64,000 nucleotides of DNA. Origin: Erythroxylum novogranatense. Lineage: Eukaryota > Streptophyta > Magnoliopsida > Malpighiales > Erythroxylaceae. The translations under genes and the position numbers were made by a program. Each line of letters begins with the position of its first letter. The stretch's first letter is position 1. Below are positions 36,131-48,379 of this stretch, in pieces. The stretch is from contig CM057225.1 of NCBI GenBank assembly GCA_029891385.1, positions 12,685,060 to 12,749,059 of the forward strand, read 5' to 3'. Under the pieces are notes generated by a model. It searched no databases. It saw only the letters and a list, made by a program, of their open reading frames with translations, and was not told the DNA's origin.

Positions 36131-37040
36131 AAATTACTTCCATCCATGATTTTTTTAATAAATCACAAACACAAAACATAATAAAAAAAGGATCACGAAA
36201 TAATTGAAAAGAAACTAATTACAAACAAATATATACAAAATACCAATTAAATAACAAACTAAAACTAAAACACTGCACTCCTGGAAACAACATCAAAATT
36301 GACAGTGCTTCGTAATAGTAGTCAAAATAAAAACTAAACTACCACTATAGTAGTGGTGAGTTTATAGTGGTAGTCTAAGTCTGTCCCACATAAAGTGTGT
36401 GTAAAGTTGTTAAAATAAATTTAATTGATGTTTAGGTTAAGGGGGTTTGGATTTTGGAAATAAGAAAATAAAATGAAACTAGATTAATAAAAACAAATTA
36501 AAGAAAACATGTGAAAAATGATAAAAGTGGAAAATTCAATAGCGACCCGGTTCTTTAATTTAATCTCGACCTACACCCTAATTAAACATAGTTCCTTAAT
36601 TTGTTGCTCTTAAACCTCTCTTAGCAACTTTTAATCTCGGGTTAATAGTTAACCCGAGTTTTCTCTTAGATAATACTTAATCAAGATACGATCGTTAATT
36701 AAATCTAACCACTAAATAACCTAGGATATGATCTATAGATTCAATTAGGTAGTAGCATTACGAATTACAAAAATCGATTCACCAAGGTAATAACCACATA
36801 CGATGCGTCATTTAACCTAGATCATATTATCCCTAATAATTACAAATCTTTAGTCGCTACACATGAATTTTAACATAACAATTACAGATTATATCGAAAT
36901 TCTAGCAATGGATTTGCAAATAAACGATTCAATGAATGCATTAAAATTATCTTTTGATAATACCCAATTCAATCAACACAAGATAACATAATCAATCAAT
37001 ACAAGATAACATAATCAATTCCTAATGAAAGAAAGAAACA

Positions 37041-37412
37041 ACTAAATGGATTTCTCATATGAGGTCAGTTCAGTGAACTTGTTCTTTAACAAGCACTCAC
37101 ACATTTATTTAGGTATCTTCATACTTTAGTTTATGATATTGATTACTTCTTTCATAAAGAAAAACATATAATGTCCTAGTTGTTTTACATTCTATTAATA
37201 TTCAGTCTTAATAAAACAATGAATAGGAAATTTTAAGGATAATACATAAATACAATATAAATATCATAATTTTGTTCTCATCATAATTTTATTTGCATTG
37301 TATATTTATTTTATAAACTTTATCATGTGCGTTTGAATATCTATACAATAAAAATGCCTTATTTTATCTCTAAACCACAACCAATCGATTGATTGTAGGG
37401 CATAAACCAACA
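37041..37412 (-). mobile_element. Copia-like LTR end fragment
   Basis: Starts abruptly at ATTTCTCATATGAGGTCA, matching 18335-18350, and follows the right-arm LTR through to its end at ACCAACA (37412), next to TAGGGCATAAACC. Its upstream part is missing where it abuts the gypsy LTR, implying a deletion or truncated copy. Confidence 0.7.
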
Positions 37413-37744
37413 ATATGACCACCAATTAATTTTTTATTCAATCATATTCCACATTCATTTTAGATATGAATTAGTTTCTACCTTAATTTAAGGTTCAATA
37501 TTAGCTCTAATCAATGCATTTAAAGCTATAACTCCATAACCTATATCCTAAAAAAATCCCTTATATACTAATGGTATCTCCAAGATCGACAATAACACTA
37601 ACAAATACACAGAGCCGCAATAAATCGACAATATACTTAAGTTTACATATTTGTATGAAACATAAATGACTCAATTTATAAGTTTACATAACTAACTAAA
37701 TATTAAATGATCATAATACTAACAAATACACAGAGGATCATGAT

Positions 37745-40235
37745 TTATGAAAAACAATTTCTCCGTACATTTCTAGATGCAAAATCATTAATAATATTAT
37801 CAAGATCAATATTGTCCAACATATCCTTCTCAATACATAATGTAGCTAAACCATTCAACCTTTCTTGTGACATTGATAATCTCAAGTAGGTTTTCAATAA
37901 TTTTAACTTTGAAAAACTTCTCTTAGCTGATGCTACAGTCACAGGTATAGTCAATAAAATTTGATAAGCAATTGAAACATTTGGATAACAATCTGCAGCT
38001 TGAACAAATTCTAATATTTCAACTGATGACATTAACTCATTTGGAAAAGTCATTTGCAATACTTTTAATTCAGAAAAAGATCATCTAAATCCACATCAGA
38101 CATATTATCATGAGAAAAAGTCGTCGTAAAATTAGTACAGCATTCTCTTAATTCGTTATCATCTAATGACCTCAACTTATTTGAATCAAATAAAAATCAA
38201 AAAATATGATCAAATGTCGTTAATTGTTCAAATCTATTCTTTAACAAAGAAATTGCCATATCCATAATAACTAGAAAGTAATTAACCCTGAAAGAATCCT
38301 CAGCTGATTGTATTTCTTTATTATGGTTAATTTCATCAAATTGTGATTTCCTAATAACACAACGTTTAGTTGGAAATATAGGCACTATATTCATCTCAAG
38401 CGCAATATTTTTGGCAATATTCATAATAGAGCTAAACCCTTCATCTCTATATTTCTTAAAAAATACCATCACACCTTCTAATTGCTTTATGGTAGCATTA
38501 ATGCACATAGATTTAGATTGCAACTTTTTACTCACCATGTTAATAGCGAATAAAATATCATACCAAATAACCATACCAAGTAAAAACTCAAAACTCTCAA
38601 GTACACTAATCAAGCTTTCTACTTCACTCTTTGACTTGGCATCATCACAAGATCTAGATAATTCCATTAAAGCCAATCTTATTTGAGGAGCTTGAAATCT
38701 AATAGCTTTAACACTTTTAATTTGACTCTCCCAACGAGTGTTGGACAATGATTTTATAGTTAAGCCTAAAACATTATCAAGCAAAACCTTTCACCTTTTA
38801 GGAGAACTTGAAAATAATGCATATATACGTTGCACGGCTCCAAAAAATGAAACAGCTTTAACACAAGAATGTGCCATATCACTAAGAGTAAGATTAAGAT
38901 TATGACAAGCACATGGCATATATAATGCTCTTGGATTTATTTCAAGTAATCGCTTTTGAACCCCTTGGTGTTTTCCCTTCATATTAGAACCATTGTCATA
39001 TCCTTGAACCCTTACATTATAAACATTAAGATCAAGAGAATTAAATGCATTCAATAATTCATTGAAAAGTCCTAATCCAGATGTGTCATCTACCTTTAAG
39101 AACTCTAAAAAGTACTCCTCTATTTTTATTTTTTATTTGACATATTCACACATCGTACTAACAAACTCATTTGTTCTTGATGACTCAAATCTGGGGTACA
39201 GTCTAGAATAATATAAAAGTATTTCGCCTCTTTAATGATCCCTATGATAGAACTCCTAACGCTATGGGCCAACAGAGAAATAAACTCATTTTGAATTTTA
39301 TGACTAAGATAATGATGATGAATTTCATGATTTTGAATACGTCTAACATGATCTTGCATTATCACATCAAATCCAGCAATCATCTCAATAATTCTTAAAA
39401 AATTACCATTATCATCTTGGTAAAGTTTCTCATTGGATCCTCGAAAAGCTAAATTATATTTAGCAAGATATTTCACAACAGAAACTATTCTTATCAAAAC
39501 TTGTCTCCAACGTTCTTTTTCCTTTGCAATTTCTTGTTGCAAATCTTTATCAACTGTTTGATTTTTGCTTAATCTTACTCTTAATTCATTCCACGTTCTC
39601 ATATTATTCATATGCTCAATGCAATTCTCATGTTCTTTGAGTCTCTCACTAAGATGCTTCCAATCTCTAATTCCGTCATTTGCTAATCCACTTTGTTTGT
39701 TAGTAGATTTGAACAATTTACAACAAAAACAATATACTTTATCTACATGTTTAGAATAAACCAACCATTTTCTGTCGCTAATCTCTCCATTACTCAAATT
39801 TCTACAATAATAAGAATATGAAAAATGACGAGAGGTATTGTCTAAAGGAAACATAAGATTCAACTCTCTTACAGGCCCTTTTTTAACTAAAATATCCCTT
39901 GCTTTATTATCAAGATTATCCCAATTTCTAGGATCATAAATGTCCAATATAGGGCTCACTTGCTCAATATACTGTAAATTTTCTGAAGTGGATGTATTTG
40001 GTACATGATCATCCTCACTCATATTTCTAATATCCTCATGAATATGAATCTCATCACTTAAGTTTTATTTATATTGTTCAAAACCACCTTCACCTAATTC
40101 CTTAAGACTCTCACTAAAGGAGTCTATTCTTTTAATAAATTTATTTATTGCTCCTTTTTTAGATTCTATCAACTGTGCTACTTGTTTTCTTTTTTTTCTT
40201 TTTTCACTACCAGATAAATGCTTTTTAGGCAACAT
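37745..40235 (-). pseudogene. hAT transposase, ZMYM1-like (TTF zinc finger, DUF4371, hATC)
   Basis: Start Met at 40235 is followed by a basic stretch (PKKHLSGSEKRKKRKQ). A TTF-type zinc finger follows ([19 protein letters not shown], about 39750), then the DUF4371/RNase H-like core ([33 protein letters not shown]), and the C-terminal hAT dimerisation region (ILLTIPVTVASAKRSFSKLK, LNGLATLCIE). Breaks: TAA near 40065, TAA near 39120, TGA for Trp near 38790, TGA near 38197 and a one-base deletion near 38070. With these it cannot make the enzyme, which would cut and rejoin element ends in the nucleus. Confidence 0.9.
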
Positions 40236-40639
40236 AATATAAACTAATTATAACACAGCTGGATTAGAAAAAGAACAAAAGCACCTGTATGAAACTGGAA
40301 GAAGTATGCAAACACAATCAAACTCCAATAGCTTCACAATATATCGCAAAGATATATAAATGGTATTATATCTGTGATATAGAAAAAAATAGCAAAATTT
40401 AATATCTAATATTAAAATAAAAAGAGAGTAAAATATATTTAAAAATAGAATCTTTACCTTTAAATTATACTCGAACACGAACACGAAATCGTAAAATTTT
40501 TTTTGCTAATTTTGAGTTCGAGTGCTTTAAATATATATATTGATGAAAATAAAGAAATTAGAAGGTAAAAATATACTAAATATTTCAAAGCTATTTATAG
40601 ACCACAAACTTACCTTTACTTCAAAAAAAGAAATGTTAT

Positions 40640-40905
40640 AACGTTAAAGATTACTTTAATAACGTTAAAGATTATTATAACGTTAAAGATTACTTTAATA
40701 ACGTTAAAGATTATTATAACGTTAAAGATTACTTTAACGTTACAGTGTTGTAACACAAGCTATAACGTTCAAACACAAGCTAACGTTAAAAGTCATTACT
40801 CATTAACAGGCAACATCGTCACTTCTTAGACTTTAGAGAGGGGCCTTTGAAGTGGGGCCCCTTCTCATAAATGACAACGTTAAAGTCATTACTCATCAGT
40901 GGGAA
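40640..40905. repeat. hAT subterminal AACGTTAAAG repeats
   Basis: ATAACGTTAAAGATTA recurs five or more times between 40640 and 40740, with further AACGTT copies at 40764, 40783 and 40878. AACGTT is its own reverse complement, so the sites are readable on both strands; such clusters are usual transposase-binding sites in hAT ends. Confidence 0.8.
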
Positions 40906-41024
40906 GGTGTAAACTAAAAAAGAAAAAAGGTCATTAGCTTAGTTTAGAGAGGAGGTCTTAGGGCCCCCTCTCATAGTGGGCCCTAGGCGGGGGCCCCGCT
41001 GGCCCCTGCCCAGGGCCGGCCCTG

Positions 41025-42225
41025 ATTATATCCTTCGATGGAGTTATTCTTGTAGCCTTTCATCTCTGTTATTTTATGTGATGTTTAATGTATTGAACAA
41101 AGAATATATTTAATAACTTTCGTTTATTTGGGCATTCTGTAGATGGAAAACAATTTTAATGCATAAATGTTAGTGATGGAAGGGACAAGACGTGATTTTG
41201 GTTGTGATATTGCGATAAATTTCTGATGCAAGTAAGGTGTTTGATGAATTGCCTATAATGTTGATGTTAAATGATGGGAGTGTTCTGCGCATGCATGTAG
41301 GTGTATTCAAATAACTGGAGGCAATGTGTTTTGGTTATGGATAATTGAAGTCTTTTATTTATATAAGTGTTTAATTAATAAGCATGGTTTAAAGTTTACA
41401 GTAGGATTTCTTTTCCTTTTTTCTTGATGAAGATTATATTCTTTTTGTTTCTTGGGTTTTGAATTCAAGTGTTCATTTCAGATATTGTTTGATGACTAAC
41501 ATTAATGATTTAATTGAATAATGCATAATTTAGGTTCATGAACTTTATTTGTAAATTTAGACCCTGTAGAGCGACAATTGTGTTTTTGTTGATGTACTCG
41601 ATGTCGAGCTGTGCAATTTTCAACAATTTTAGTAATAAAGTAGGAGTTATTAGATGTTGATTATGTTGCTAAATCAACATCATTTAGAAGATGGTGTTTG
41701 TTAAATGGAGCAAATGAAAAATTGATTCCAACAACTTGACACTTCTTGATCTTTCCCTATCAAAGGCACAACTTTATTTTTTATAGAGTAGAGCATATAC
41801 TGACTTGTTATATAAAGAAAAAGAAAAGAGGACCTAGGAATATTCTCAAGTACTCATGATATACTGACTTGTTATATAAAGAAAAAGAAAAGAGGACCTA
41901 GGAATATTCTCAAGTACTCATGCTTTATGTCGATTGGCTAAGTAAAAAAATACTTTAAATAAATATTTAGTGATTTTTTAAAATTTTATTTTCATAAATT
42001 AAATTGTGTAATATAATTTGTTATTACATAATTGATTAATTGTTGATGAAAGACTAGTTTTATAAAGGTTTAAAGAGTATTTAAATTATTAGGGTTAATT
42101 TTGATATTTATCAAGCATGGTCATATTTAGATAATAGTTTTGTCAATTATTAAGCATTAATATTAATATAATAAATTATATTAAATACGAAATATTCTTT
42201 TTTGTAGGCCCCATATTGTGTTGAA
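41025..42225. other. Spacer with a perfect tandem duplication
   Basis: No gene is recognised. The only clear structure is the 64-bp duplication described separately at 41795-41922. Confidence 0.45.
41795..41922. repeat. Perfect 64-bp tandem duplication
   Basis: 41795-41858 and 41859-41922 are identical, beginning ATATACTGACTTGTTATA. The lack of any mismatch, in a region otherwise full of decayed repeats, marks it as recent. Confidence 0.95.
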
Positions 42226-42229
42226 GAGC

Positions 42230-44150
42230 GTCACTCATCCTTCTTCTTTATAGTCTGGAGTTGTCTGTCCATCCAGGTAAGTCGTCCAACTAATGTCCAT
42301 ATGTATTACTTTTGTTGGCCCCCAGATTTTTTTTCTCTAGTTAAGCATGATTTAAATGAATTATGAAGTTTTGATAGACTTAATTTTTGGAGTTATTATT
42401 ATGTTAATGTTAGTAAGATTATATGACATAGGTTAATTGAATTAAAGTATTAAGGTAGTAAGATTGCATGAACGACATTTTTGGAATATCACTTAAGGAT
42501 ATAAGACCATAAGCTTATAAGAAAGGACAAAATGGACAATTTAAAACCATTAATAGCAAAATTGAAATAAGAAGTGTTGGCTTGCTTTTAAGGAAGAGGC
42601 AAAAACATGATTTGAGGATAGAAAAGGAGAGAAGAAATGAAGAGAAGAGAGAAGAAGGAGAAAGTTTCAGTTTTGAGAGGAAAGTTTCGGTTTTTCTTAG
42701 TATTAAAGAGTGATTTTGAAGTTGTTCAAGAAGAGAGAAAGGAAGAAGAGGATTATAGCTTCCATTAGAGCCAACAATCTCACTATTTGGTGGAGATTTA
42801 AGGTAAGATTGTTTTTAATATTTTGGATTTTCGAAAGGATTTTGGTTCATAAAGCTTAAGAAATGAATGAGTTTAAGAATTCTAGGATCAATTTTAGTGA
42901 TTATGTCTTATGGGTTCTCCAATTTGAATCCCTATTGATTGGAAATTTTGTCTTTGATGAAGGAAATCAAGAGAGGAAAGAGGAGCAAGGGTAGAGGCAT
43001 TTTTTAGCAAAGTTTTAAGCAAGGAAATCAAGGTGGGTATATGTTTATAATAGAATAAATAAGCTAATAAATGTTTTCTTTGAATCAAGGAAATTTAATG
43101 ATTTCAATTACATCATAAATGTTGCATTTGTTGCTTTTTGAATGAATTGAGAATTTGCTCTGTGTTTGATATGTGAATTGTGTTGATGATTTGTGAATTT
43201 TTTTTGAAAATGATTCTTTTGAAAAGATACATTTTTATGAAACCATATTTTCGGAAATAGTTTTCGAAATATCTCATATTCATGAAAAACAAGTTTCCAA
43301 GAATGTGCCATTTGGGCAAACGGTTTTCAATTCATGAATTACATGTTATGTAGGTTTGGTGTAATCCATTCAAGAATGTCACGTACACGTTGACCAAGTT
43401 AAAGGCTTCTCTCTTTTGTCCGCTAGTGGCACAGAGCTCATTTATGGACTCCCTCAAGTTTACGCCTACACAAAACCACTATGTGGGATTGCGATAGTGC
43501 CTCAAGTTTACGACCACACAGGACTATTATGTGGAAATGTGTAGTTCATCATGGTTATGGATTTACCAAAACCATTCTGATGTGCTTATGTGCCTATCAT
43601 ATGTGAACAAGTTTGATGCATTCATGTTTTGTAGTTTGAGAATTTGACTATATGATGAGAATTTGATAAACATGTGTTTTATGAACTTAATAAGAATTTT
43701 CTATGACAAGTGAATGTTTTCAAAGGTTTTGCTTATTTTTTTCGTTATAAACTGTTACTCACGAGCTTTCAAGCTCACTCCCTTTTCGTCCCATCTTTAG
43801 GTGAAGAAAATGAGATCGAGTAACCAAGAGTTGAGAATTCATTCTATTTTTGCAATGTTTCTGTATATTAAGTTAGATTTTGTAAAAGCAAGACTTTAGA
43901 TGCATTTTGAAAATTATTAGGTTTGGTATCTTTTGTAATTTGGATTTTGATACCGATGATGTAATATGGCTTGGTTTGCCATTAAAGCTTTGTAAACTCT
44001 TATTTTGTTGTTAATGAATTATGAATTATGTATGGATAATGTTGAGTTGGAATTAGATATATTTTGAAGAAGTAATCAACTTGAGATGATGACTTTTGAA
44101 CATGAATTGTGGGTATATATATATACCTATAAGTGAAATATTATGGAAAA
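42230..44150 (+). mobile_element. Gypsy-type LTR-like sequence
   Basis: A purine-rich stretch of GAAGAGA motifs (42600-42690), a leader-like zone, the CTCACGAGCTTTCAAGCTCACTCCC segment (in part), and a long AT-rich tail resemble chromovirus (Tekay-like) LTRs. Paired half-repeats GTTTACGCCTACACA and GTTTACGACCACACAGG occur at about 43458 and 43507. No TSD or clean ends could be set, so boundaries are approximate. Confidence 0.45.
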
Positions 44151-45670
44151 AGGAAAGATAGGATTTTTATTAATGATGTAAACTAGTTGTAAGGGATGAG
44201 TCAAATGAGTAGAGATTAGGGGGTTTAATGAAGTAAAGTAGATAGTTGACTGGTTATGCTCATAACGTTCCAAGTTGTACATTGCAAATTTCAAGTTTTC
44301 CATAAGGGTCAAATTGGATTTCTAACTTCAACGGAAAATTTGGATTGATCTAGGCTGAATTAGACAAAATTGTCTTTTGAAAGTTGTAACTTAGCTTTCT
44401 AGCTTTCCATTGATATAAAGTATGCAATTTTTGGACAATGAAGTTGAGAGATATGATCATTAGAAGTTTGTGATGCTGTTTAGTATGAACTTTCGGGACA
44501 GCTACATTGATTAGAAATTTTGACCCTTATAGAGGCAAAAAATTTTTTTGAGGTCTTCATTGAAGTTCTAGATATAGAAGTCTTCTTTAAAACAGTCTAA
44601 GAGTGACCTTAATCTGATCTTTGTATTAAAAGTTATGCCTATTTTACCAATACAGGTCGGAAGAAGAAAAGCATAAAGGGAGAAGTCGCGATCGTGCAAA
44701 GTCGCGATCGCGACTCTACGGACTTACGCGATGCGTGATCACGACTTCGCGGCCGCGCACGATCTCGACCCACCAACCTCCCCCTAAAACTGAACATGTT
44801 TCACTCTTTTGATCATAATTTTGTCGTTCGACCTTTAAATAATCTGATCTTTGAAGTATTAGATTCCTAAAACATTTCTCTATTTCTCCATAAAAATCTA
44901 TAGCTTTTGGTATTGATTCAAAAAAGATTGATCAAATCAAAATAAGGGTATCAATTGGAAGAGCATGAATTGGATATTTTCACTGAACATACTTCAGTAT
45001 TTTGATGATATATTGATCTGTAGAGCTCCAAATAAGATAATTCTTGTTTCTAAATAAACTAGAGACATAGAGCTTCAAAATGTCTAAAGGATTCAAATTA
45101 ATTTAGTCTCTAAGACTATAGATTTCAGGACAGAAGTTGAGCATAATGTACTATTTTAGTCTAAGAATAACTTGAAAATGTTTGGGCTATATCTTTTAAA
45201 TTTCTAAACCAAATTGAATGATTTTAGTGTCATTAGAAACTTAAGACAATGAGGAACAAATATTCTAAAGAAGTCAAATTGAAATTCTAGTTGGAGGTTT
45301 CCTAAAATCTATTTGGAAATTAAAAAAATGAGTTTGTTTTTTATATTTGACTGGTGTGGGCATGCCACCCATGTGAGATGATGGCTAATGAGGGTTCATT
45401 GAAGCAACCTTACAAGATAATACGCACGCTCAAGTCTTATGATTTTTTAGAGCAAGAGTTGAGCTTCGAAAACGGGATCCAACAGCTTTAATAATACAAT
45501 TCTAATGCGTTTGGGTTTTGTATGAATGCAAAGGAGGTTTTGATTTTGTGTTGATGTTTAGAATATTCTTATAATCATTGATGAGTTTTTATGTTCTTCT
45601 TTAATAGTCTAAGTATTTACTGTATGTGGAATGATTTAGATCTTACGGATGATTTGAGGCATAACTAAGT
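44150..45670. other. LTR-like sequence with a GC-rich palindromic cluster
   Basis: Non-coding. At 44685-44765 GCGATCG/CGATCGCG motifs cluster with GCGGCCGC in otherwise AT-rich DNA. Similar CACGATCRTGG motifs appear at 63727-63812, suggesting a shared LTR family. Confidence 0.45.
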
Positions 45671-45675
45671 TACTA

Positions 45676-46125
45676 GAACGGTATATAGGTTAGAAACTCG
45701 TGATGCAGCTCCCGTGACGCTTATTATTGAAAAACTCTATGAGCCTAGGAGTCACAATAAGAACTTCCTTTCTTGATTCACAGGTGTAAACAATGTCATG
45801 TGCCATAATATTGAAATCAATTGTAGGTAATTAATTCAATTAATTAATACTTCAACTTCAATGTGATTAATTCAAACTTAATATTAACACACAAGAAATT
45901 CATAGGTTTAATAGACGTGACAATTCTTTGCATAATAAACCCCTAGGACAGTACATAGGCTGGAAACCCGTGATGCAGCTCTCTTGAGGCTTATCAGTAA
46001 AAAAAATTCACAAGCCTAGGAGTCTCAACGAAAACTTGCTTTCTTGATTCACAGCTGTAAACAATATCATATACCATAGTATTAAAATCAATTGGAGGTG
46101 ATTAATTTAATTGATTAATACTTAG
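45676..46125. repeat. Direct repeat pair, about 180 bp each
   Basis: 45676-45860 and 45950-46125 share ACTCGTGATGCAGCTC (ACCCGTGATGCAGCTC), GAGCCTAGGAGTC (or AAGCCTAGGAGTC), TTTCTTGATTCACAG and ATTGATTAATACTT-like sequence. They lie just upstream of the CACTA transposase remnant and may be its 5' region. Confidence 0.8.
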
Positions 46126-46214
46126 CGGATGTTGTGTAAAGTTTAAATGTTCTGTAAACTTAAGGAACATGAAGGATACTAACTATGAAATTACTTTTTT
46201 AAATTAACAGTTTT

Positions 46215-48153
46215 ATACAAATGAGAAATGTTGATAGATTTTGGGTGTATAGATAATTAACACCTGATGGTTTGATTAATCCTGAGTTTGTTGAGGGAGC
46301 TTTTATTAATTATGCATATTCTCAACCTGCATATATGGATGACTCAAAGATCAGATGTCTATGTAAAAAGTGCAAACATATTTGTTTCCTTCATATTGAT
46401 GACGTGAATGGTCATTTGTTTAGAAAAGGGTTTATTTCAAATTATTTTGAGTGGACATGATATAGGGAGCCATTGATTTGTAGCACCTCAAGAGGTAATG
46501 AAGTAAACTCGTCCGTAAATATGGATGAGTTTGAAGGGGAATTGAATTTTGATCAAATAATGTGGGTGCAATTGAAAATCCTTACATGCAAATGGTTTAT
46601 GATCCAACTGGTTATACCTTTGATGAAACTATAGAAAATCTTGAAGAAAAACTAAACTTACATGTAAAATAAATTTTGACTTACGAGACTCAGTTGACCA
46701 AGAATTATGGTCAAATTTGAGACAATGACTCAACTGTCTTCAATTTCTTGGATATTGAACATAAAGTTTAAAGGGCATATTTCTGATCGTAGTTTTGATA
46801 AAATTCTTAGATGGTATAATGAATCATTTCCTCATGATCATACAATGGTTGATGGATTTTACAATATGAAGAAATTTATTAGGGATCTTAGTTTGCCTGT
46901 TGAAAAATTGATTGTTACAAATTGAGATGTATGTTGTATTAGGGAGATGATGTAGGATTACAAGAATGCAAATTTTGAGGTCAATTTAGATTCAAGCCTA
47001 GAAAGCGTTCTATTAAACAGAAATTAGCACTCTGGAAGTGGATGTATTATTTCCCGCTAACTCTGAGACTTCCAAGACTATATACTTCTGTGGTTACTAC
47101 ATCTCACATAAGATGACATAATGAACACGAACAATAAGATGGAATAATGAGTAATCCATTAGATGCATTGGCATGGAAACATTTCAATAACACCCATTAT
47201 GAGTTTCCAACTGAAAGTCGAAATGTTAGGTTGGGATTATCGACGGATGAATTCTAACTTTTGGTCAATCTGGCCGATAATATTCATCATGGCTAATCAT
47301 AATTACTTTGCCTCCATGGATGTGTATGAATGAGGCATATATGTTCTTGACAATGATTGTGCTAAGGCCTACAAATCCAAAGCATAAAATTGATATATTC
47401 TTATAACCATTGATATCTGAATTGCAACATCTTTGGGAATATGGTATGGAGACATATGATGTCTTTTTGAAACAAAATTTTATGTTGAGAGCAGCTTTGA
47501 TGTGAAATATTAGTGATTTTTCGGCATATGCTATATTATCTGGATGGAGCACAGTAGGTAAATTAGCTTGCCCTTATAGTGAAAATGATTTTGATGCATT
47601 TTATCTTCCAAACAGGGGAAAAACATATTAGTTTGACAACCACAAAAAATTTCTTTCTCCAGATCATCCATTTAGACTCAATAAACAAAAGTTCATTGAG
47701 ATATTTGAAATTGAGTACCTTGTATTGCCAATAAAGTAGAGTGTGATATTTAAGTATGACTGGTTTGATCCAACTCCTAATGTTGGTACAAAAGTGCATA
47801 GTCGATACAATCTAGTTAAAATCAACCGGCGAAGAAGATTTAGATAATTTAAACCTTTCATGCTACTAATGCAAGTGACCTAGGTGTATTATGTCGCTTT
47901 TCCTAGTTTACGACGAGATAAGTTAGATGATTTGGCCATTTGCAAACCTAAACTTAAAGGTGTTTTTGAATCACATGGAAAAGGAGAACAGATAATTGAA
48001 AGTGAAGCGTTTCAAAAAAATGTTTATGAAATAAATGCATCTGTTACATATGACGAGAATGAACCTTTGAACGATCTAAATAATGAATATGATAAAATTT
48101 CGTTTGGAGAGGATGAGAAGGGCGAGAGATCTGAAGGGGAGCCCAAATTCTAA
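46215..48153 (+). pseudogene. CACTA transposase (TNP2-like) pseudogene
   Basis: The N-terminal transposase-associated domain is clear: DRFWVYR, LTPDGLINPEFVEGAFINYA, MDDSKIRCLCKKCKH, VNGHLFRKGFISNYFEWT. The core follows in scattered frames: SFPHDHTMVDGFYNMKKFIR, HLWEYGMETYDVF, KQNFMLRAAL, ILSGWSTVGKLACP. The C-terminal portion appears at 47700-48000 (WFDPTPNVGTKVHSRYNL, VYYVAFPSLRRDKLDD). Many stops and frameshifts are present, and the region between about 47690 and 47700 joins parts normally far apart, so an internal deletion is likely. The intact protein would bind the element ends and catalyse excision. Confidence 0.88.
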
Positions 48154-48379
48154 TTCTTCATAAAAAGAAGATGATGATTTTGATTTATAATAAATGTTGA
48201 TAACGATTAATTTATATTTGTAATAGAATATCATATTCAATAAATAAATTATTGAATCAACAATATATTGTTATATATTGAATTGAAATTGTTATATTTC
48301 TATAATATTCAGAAAAATATGAATTTCATGTTAAAATATATGACCAACGAGAAAATAGGATATGATGTGATCAATATTC

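Larger units (their letters stand above)
32045..37040 (-). mobile_element. Non-autonomous Athila/Tat-like gypsy element (LARD-like)
   Basis: Two direct copies, about 32045-32870 and 36300-37040, share TAGTCAAAATAAAAACTA, CTACCACTATAGTAGT and long following stretches, and act as LTRs; the second lacks about 110 bp near 36845. Just inside the second copy, the minus strand reads ATTTTGATGTTGTTTCCAGG, a decayed form of the TTTTGGCGCCGTTGCCGGGG primer region of Athila/Tat elements. A gag remnant follows (36130-35330), then the GGGAGGCATCCCAAGG motif (35280-35300), typical of these elements. Minus-strand AAGGACGATCAAAACTTAA near 33725-33745 also fits their 3' non-coding zone. No pol genes are present. 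Confidence 0.68.
37413..41024 (-). mobile_element. hAT transposon, one terminus recognised
   Basis: The 5' end (41011-41024) is CAGGGCCGGCCCTG, a palindromic terminus typical of a large group of plant hAT elements. Next to it is a G/C-rich block (40950-41010), then AACGTT-based subterminal repeats, then the transposase pseudogene. I could not find the matching terminus on the 37.4-kb side, so that end is eroded or deleted and the boundary given is approximate. Confidence 0.75.

Noticed and set aside
40640..40760. Regular short repeats that might suggest a CRISPR-like array
   Set aside because: Plant nuclear context, palindromic AACGTT units without unique spacers, adjacent to a hAT terminus; they are transposon subterminal repeats.
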